DNA of 64,000 nucleotides from positions 41,445,724 to 41,509,723 of the forward strand of contig OX637287.1 of the NCBI GenBank assembly GCA_951799445.1, read 5' to 3'. The position numbers and the translations under genes were made by a program. The stretch is from Pseudisothecium myosuroides. Its lineage: Eukaryota > Streptophyta > Bryopsida > Hypnales > Lembophyllaceae. This document shows positions 58,338 to 64,000 of the stretch, in pieces. The first letter of the stretch is position 1; each line of letters starts with the position of its first letter. The notes beneath the pieces are model-generated. The model was not told where the DNA came from. It worked only from the letters and a program-made list of their open reading frames with translations, and did no database searches.

Positions 58338-58833
58338 TGTTGTCGAAGTATTCTTGCAACAGTCTAATTTTACTAAGAACCCTGTTCGACGTAAAATCCT
58401 GTAGGTGAAGCTGTTGCCAAAAACAACGACAGCAATGAAGGGGTATGTTCCCAAGGAATGAAATACCAGACCAAGGCGTTGGATCACCGGCATATTTTTC
58501 ACGGAACAAGCAAACGAACTCCTTCCACTTGGCCTTCTCCAAATTGAGTTGTCGAGCCCATTCATAGGCATCCCCAAACAGCCCTAGAAGAATCAGTTGG
58601 ATCTTCTTCTTGGAGTTGAGATTCTCTTGAACAGCCCAATCCTCAAAAACTCTTATCCAGTTGTTAGCTTCATGCTCACTTTCTTCCCCGTAGAATGGAG
58701 GAATCTCCACGTGCCGCGGAGTTCCAGGGGGGAAGTCGAGACCATACGTCTGCTTGATGTTGTACCGAATGGAGGAGCACAGAGCATATCTTGCCGAGTT
58801 GGAATGGTCATGGTGGCAGGCTTTCCAACCCAT
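58291..58833 (-). pseudogene. retrotransposon gag-like fragment (Ty3/gypsy type)
   Basis: The central part of a 180-codon frame (about 58,470-58,731) reads like a Ty3/gypsy gag core: PRHVEIPPFYGEE, then NNWIRVFEDWAVQENL, then KKKIQLILLGLFGDAYEWAR, then KWKEFVCLFREKYAGDPTPW. The order (target fold, W, charged helix, LxGxAxxW, FxxKY) is that of gag proteins. No protease, reverse transcriptase, integrase or LTR is present nearby. It lies between the RNase H exons and any upstream exon, and may be an intronic relic or part of a captured exon. Confidence 0.65.
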
Positions 58834-59870
58834 TTTTCGCCCGTCTCTTTACCTTATTCTGGCCAAATTCTCCCAGCTTCAACAAACATTTATTGCCGAG
58901 CTTCTTCACGAAATAAAATTGCCTTGCCGAAAGCTTCATATCACCATAAAAGGGACAGGAACTCTTCGACTCTATGGAGGACAGAGGCAAGTTGTCCCTA
59001 AAGAAGTAGAGACTAACAGTGTCAGTGATCATGAAATGGGATCATTCTTGCATCACCAATTCAGAGTCAAAAAACCCTTGCCATCCTCTCGAGCTATATC
59101 ATTCTGCACACCGCAAATAGGTAAGTGCGCAAATTACTCTGTAAATACTTCCTTGAAGGCGGGTCAAATATGATCGTTATTGTTAGGGTCAAGCAACCAA
59201 ATTTCAGAATTTCCGTAATAACAAAAGAACGAGAGGTGATTTAGAAGTACGAATCGCATCGCAACAGAGAAAAGGCGAAATTAAATTGTTTTCTAACGAA
59301 AGGTGAAGAAGATCTCTTCGTGTTTCACACCACCAGTCTTTCCTACATACCACAACCCTCAGATAGATGGAAATACTTAACACAAGATATTCTCGAACCA
59401 TCTGAAACTGTCTGAATCCCAAGGTCAACTAACGATGGGCAATGTGCAATGGCTTCTCAACCGAGGCTTGACAATGCTCACTTTAAGGCAGTCTCAAACA
59501 TAGCGAACATCAACTATGACTATCATCGAGGTATCTAGGGTTTCAATACAGCGCCAATTGTTGCCAAGTCTATCGGGAACAAAAGGGGCTGAAAGTTGCA
59601 GTAACAACTGAAACTGCCACATGGGCGAGATATGAACGAGGCTTGCCCTCTCATCCCCAAGGGATGACAACTCTAAGAATCCGCACACCGTTCACCTCTT
59701 CAAACTCGGGTAAAGTCAACGTCTGAAATTTGAAATATCCACTTTCATGGCAGCTATTGAAACAACCAAAAGACGAAAGCATGCAACCAAATGAGAAAGG
59801 AGCCTTGCCAGCAAGCAGAGAAGTTGAACACTTTGTACTCTGGAATGAGAAAAATCACGCGTCCTAGGAT
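58834..59870. other. between the RNase H-like and FLN1 genes, nothing firmly recognised
   Basis: Balanced composition with several short frames on both strands. Some are probably parts of the retrotransposon relic or undetected 5' exons of the RNase H-like gene. Confidence 0.35.
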
Positions 59871-62800
59871 CTAAATTGTATAAAGAACCATTGAAGGTGG
59901 ATACACTTGTTCAGTCAAATTTTGGGCGGCGCTTTCAGTTGGAAAGCCTCGAATCGCCCCTACCGTCCACTGAGATACAATACCAGCGCAAATTGCGAAT
60001 CTCAATGCCTTCTCTAGCTTCTCTTGATCGAGAAGGAGTTGTGGTTGCGTTGTCAATTTTCGGATAATAGCTGCAAATGCCACGAGGACCGTGAGAATAG
60101 CACCCTACAGAAACAGTGACTGTATTAACACCCTCACTACATGCTAACTGTAACTGATTGCTACTGAAGATAACCGTTAGCGATTGGCATTTCAACTGCC
60201 GTACATTTAACCACTAAACAGTCAAGAAGTTCAAATTGAGTCTCATGTTTTTTAGCAGTATTGATGAATACTCCAATTTTATTTATTTATTGACGAACAC
60301 ATGAAATGCTCTTCACTGATTCTGAAATACAGACTCATCTAGACAAAATCCTTCGCAATATGATCAATCGAATTGGTCATTTCAAACCACGAATTCCAGC
60401 TCAAACCAAACGACTCGACTGCTTTACTTCCTGGTATCCAGTTGCGGCCACAAAGAAAAAGGGGAAATGTATTGGCAGGAACGGTAAAGTACACTCAGAT
60501 CTCATGAAGATGACCTCTAAAACAAAATTCAGGAATATCTTGAACACTTGCAACACTGTCATTCACTGTAGAACACTGATCCCACATTAAAACTATACCA
60601 TAAACATTATTTTTAGACCCCAGGCATTCAGATTAAAGAGATCAGGGTGTACCAGCAATGATGGCGTCTCCTGAGCCAGTTCGATCGCAACTAAACGGTG
60701 TGACCAGCACATCCTCCGTTCCTGCCACCGAGCCGTGGAAAAACGGCGTGTAGTAATGAATTCGCCAAGTGCCATCCGTGACGACGAGAATGCGTAAATT
60801 CTTATGCCACACTTGCTCCAGCTCCTCCGGCATGTAGTGATATTCCTCCCTTCCCGAGGTCGTTTGCCTCATCTCATCCACAGACTTGGAGAAGTACACC
60901 GACTGCCGTAATCGTTTCTTCTCATAGATCTCCTCGCCCAACAGAAACTCCAGCTCTTGCTTCGTGACTTCGATCATGGTCGACTTCTTCCACGCTTTCT
61001 CGATGGTGCTCCACGTAGTTTCCCGGGATTGCCAGAATGGCAGCGGCAGATTCACGTCGAAGAAAACCTCGGCGCCTCCTTTCCTCGCCGTGTCGATGCT
61101 GGACATGAGCGTCGACCGCAGAGGCTCGTACATAAGACTGATGGAGGTGAACTGAAACATGCGGGCCTGTATACAAAAAACAGACCAGCAATCAAAAAGA
61201 CGTCACGGGAAGGGTTAGAAACTCCTTAACTGCTGAAGGACAAATTGGTAATTTTATCACTTGTGAGTTGCTCCGAGGACTTTCTTTTGTTCAATTTTAT
61301 TTACTTTGACCAACATATGCAACGTTGTTCAATGATACTGCTGGCACAATCTGAATTCTATTACTTTCACAATACGATCAATCATATTGGTCGGTTAGCA
61401 GATAGACTAATGAAGCAGAACCTCATGAAGAGTGGGTGCGCTTCCTTCAATATGTCGAGATCAACGTCCTCAAATTTGACCCTGTCTTAATTATCATCTT
61501 CACAATATGATCAATCAGATAGGTATTTTAACCATGAAATCTAGGTTCTTTACTAGTTAGCCTCATGAAGCTGAACCTCGTGAACAGTTAGTGTACCTCC
61601 TTGAGAATGTTGAGATCGATATCCTCAGCTTGCAGCGTAGATTCTACACTTGGCAATTCGCACGTCATCTGAACTCCTGACCCAGTGCCGCAAGTGAGCT
61701 TCATCTGCGAGACGGCAGTTCCATAGCAGTCGGCCACCTTGACACCCCGTGTTTGAACTCCATTACTGTTGAGAGTCGTCAGCAATTCGTTTCCGAAAAC
61801 ATCGTTGGCCACCTTTCCCACAAACACTACGCGTCCACCCAGCCGCGCCAAGGCGACCGCTACATTGGAAGGCGAGGTGCCAGGTGCACGGGCGAATTCG
61901 GGAGGGCTCCATTGAAGGCCTTTCCAGGAGGAGTAAATGTCCTCGTCCATTTGTCTCTCGAAGGGTCTCACTGTCGGAAGAAACTCGTAATGCGCCTCCC
62001 CAAAACAACACACCAACGGTGGCCAGTCGAATTCCTCTCCCCCTTCATCTTCTTCTTCATCTTCTTCTTTCACGGCTTTACTCTCCCTCGTAGTCCGCTT
62101 GGCCGTTGATGTGCTTGCCTTGCCTGCGCACATTTAGCTTAAGGTAAGTATACCACACCTAATATAATATAAAGAGATTATTTTTAAGCGCTGAGCATCG
62201 TTTCTATGATTAGAAAGGCCAAATTTTTAAATTTTCTGGGCAGCAAATCTATACGGACTCATTGTCCAAGATTGTGAAATGTCACATAAGGTATGGTTAC
62301 CTTAAAAGAGATACCATGAAAAATGAAACACCCAGAATTAGCACTAAAAGAGAATTACATAGTCTCCAAAAACTACCACGGGCTTTCATAAGCAGCCAAT
62401 AGAAGTTGAAGAGTTCCTTGAAGTAAGCAATGGGAGTTGAACCATTTAGTGCCTCAAGAATGTCCAATTGGGGGATAGTCTAGTGTCAACATTTGATCCC
62501 AAAGATTGCAACTTTGAAAATCTTATTGGAGTATTGGAAAATACAAAACAACTTGCGTAATGATTCTCATGCGTTGATCTAAATTTTTTGCCATACCCTC
62601 AGGCAAATGGCGGGATCAAAATACTACGACTTTAGAATAGTTTTCCTTCCATGGTCGAAATAAGAAAGGAAACTTGACTATGCAATTCAATAGCGGTGAG
62701 CAGAACGTGCTGCTTTTGTCAGTTTCGAAAACCTAATGCAGGTAAGAGTCAAGAAAAATGGAGAGGGTCGAAAGCTCACCTTTGCTCACATTCGTGACAG

Positions 62801-63640
62801 GGCCAGCAGGTTCGCTCTTGCTCTTCTTCGCAAAAACAAGTACCTCTCTCCGTGTTCTCATCCGGGTTGACAGTCCTCTGCTGCAGACACACCATCACTC
62901 ATCACGAAGGGACTCAAGTTCGACCCTTAAGAACACAAATTCGAGCCCACGCTTGGTCACCCTAAAACCCTAAACCCTAAAATCTAGAAAACTCCAAGAA
63001 AGCAACAGATATACACCTCCGAGTGACATTGTAAAGCACTCCCTAACCGATATAAAACTTCCACTACATTAATAAAGAATCTACCCCTCCCTTCACACAT
63101 TCTGAATATGATTCAAATGGCTAGTTGCGAATGGAGCAGCTGAATTCCATCCCATTTTTCTCCATAGACTCTGTTCCTCAAAATCGCATTCCCGTTCTCT
63201 GAACCATCTAGTAAGTCAATAAGAAGAGAGAATAGTAACCACGTACTCACTCTGTGTGCCAACGGCGGTCATCACAAAATCTCCATAACACAGCACCCTC
63301 GGCTCACCCCCGTTCACCTTCAACATAAAGCACACCATAAATCCTCACGACCAGCCTCAATTTCAACCCTACCCCAAGATCTAACACTGTGTAATAATGC
63401 ATTGCAGGAATAAGAAGCGCACTATTTAAAAACCAAGCAGTTCCGAGCATACACGAATTTCATAACTCTGAAATGATTAATGCAATGCAAATTGGAAGAC
63501 GCTGGAGCTTGTCTGCCACTAATTGGACTTGCGAAGAAACGAGGAGCAATTGGCGAGGCGAGGTGCTGTACCTGAAGAGAGTTGGAGCTGCAGAGGAAAA
63601 TGGAGGCGCTCGCAGCTAGCGAGCTGACGGAGAGCGCCAT
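59871..63640 (-). CDS. FLN1: plastid fructokinase-like protein FLN1 (pfkB family)
   Basis: FLN proteins are pfkB-fold subunits of the plastid-encoded RNA polymerase complex that bind thioredoxin z; they are needed for chloroplast transcription and lack clear sugar-kinase activity. Well-supported exons are 62,123-61,597 (LVCCFGEAHYEFLPTVRP, then FARAPGTSPSNVAVALARLG), 61,166-60,653 (FFDVNLPLPFWQSRET, then QELEFLLGEEIYE, then CDRTGSGDAIIA) and 60,070-59,871 (ending RGFPTESAAQNLTEQVYPPS). A basic exon upstream ends at 62,780. The vicinal Cys pair in VCCFGE matches the FLN/thioredoxin site. The pfkB motif is DRTGSGD rather than DTxGAGD. Exon 1 begins at the ATG at 63,640 (MALSVSSLAASASIFLCSS), a good chloroplast transit peptide. 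How exon 1 joins the 62,780 exon is unresolved: the obvious donor (63,570 area) is out of phase, so a later donor or another small exon is needed. Confidence 0.9.
62965..62980. promoter_or_regulatory. tandem telo-box motifs near the FLN1 5' end
   Basis: AAACCCTAAACCCTAA, two overlapping plant telo-boxes, lies just upstream of the second FLN1 exon. Telo-boxes close to transcription starts are common in plant genes for translation and plastid biogenesis. Here the motif falls in an intron of the proposed gene, or marks an alternative promoter. It is far too short to be an interstitial telomere. Confidence 0.5.
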
Positions 63641-64000
63641 AGCAACCTAGTCCAGGAGTTGTGCTGCAAACAGAAATGCTGTTGTTTCGCCGGTGGCTGA
63701 AGCTTCAGCGACGTGAAGCGACGTGAATCCAGACTGCGCAATCTGCAGGGGCATTCGCCAGCAGCAGAAGCTGAACCGCGACGTCAAGGGCTGCGGTTTG
63801 AAGCAGGGCTGATTTGGAGTGGAAGGCTAATGCGCCCGCTGGTCTTGCCCGGACGGCGCACTGCAAGGCTGAGAACTGAGGGGAACCGGGAACTTTGGAA
63901 AACGAATGTAAAATCGACGGCGGTGCCTTGTCTCTGAGATCGAGCGGCCGTGGGCTCGCAGGGCCCCTTCCCCAGGCATTTTTCATTTTTCGTTTCTTGC
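63641..64000. other. FLN1 upstream region to the window edge
   Basis: GC-rich, probably the FLN1 leader and promoter, possibly shared with a gene beyond the right edge. The overlapping frames of 74 and 93 codons on opposite strands have no recognisable domain. Confidence 0.4.

Noticed and set aside
58597..59173. Plus-strand frames of 134 and 139 codons
   Set aside because: They lie largely opposite the gag-like relic and have no recognisable domain.
62965..62980. Interstitial telomeric repeat
   Set aside because: Only about two CCCTAAA units; better read as telo-box promoter motifs.

Overview
The window looks like nuclear DNA of a land plant, most likely a bryophyte and probably a moss. The organism is inferred, not proven. 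The reasons are short genes with GT-AG introns, plant-only gene families (a type III polyketide synthase with the conserved intron inside a Cys codon, a plastid fructokinase-like protein, a plant universal stress protein, beta-ureidopropionase), and AT-rich spacers full of small transposons and microsatellites. No bacterial-style operon, CRISPR array or organelle gene is visible.

Layout. Positions 1 to about 22,000 hold no intact gene that I can recognise. They contain a possible LTR edge, foldback elements, a tRNA-derived SINE, a decayed LINE reverse transcriptase fragment, a CACTA-type MITE with its TAG target duplication, and the first members of a family flanked by TTAA. A divergent chalcone-synthase-like gene lies at 22,368-23,788 (+), followed by its own duplicated 3' flank and another TTAA-flanked element with a hAT element nested inside it. 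A six-exon beta-ureidopropionase gene occupies 27,523-30,976 (-), with a higher-order tandem repeat just upstream of it. Next come a short two-exon ACT-domain reading frame (32,140-32,778, -), a 93-bp tandem repeat and a four-exon universal stress protein gene (34,843-36,977, -). Positions 37,384-43,800 are repeats and MITEs (Tourist, MULE-like and Stowaway types) in very AT-rich DNA.

The right third is richer in genes: a small basic, probably nucleolar protein (44,282-45,938, +), a single-exon multi-pass membrane protein of unknown function (48,795-50,057, +), an unrecognised small protein (54,837-55,193, -), an RNase H-like gene with altered active-site residues and a retrotransposon gag relic upstream of its exons (56,579-58,032, -), and a plastid fructokinase-like (FLN1/pfkB) gene (59,871-63,640, -).

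The genes do not form a pathway. They act separately in specialised metabolism, pyrimidine catabolism, stress response, ribosome-type functions and plastid transcription. The most unusual signal is a family of non-autonomous elements with CCCCTAAAGG-like ends flanked by TTAA. Those are the hallmarks of the piggyBac superfamily, which I would not expect to be common in a land plant. At least three near-complete copies and two decayed ones are present.
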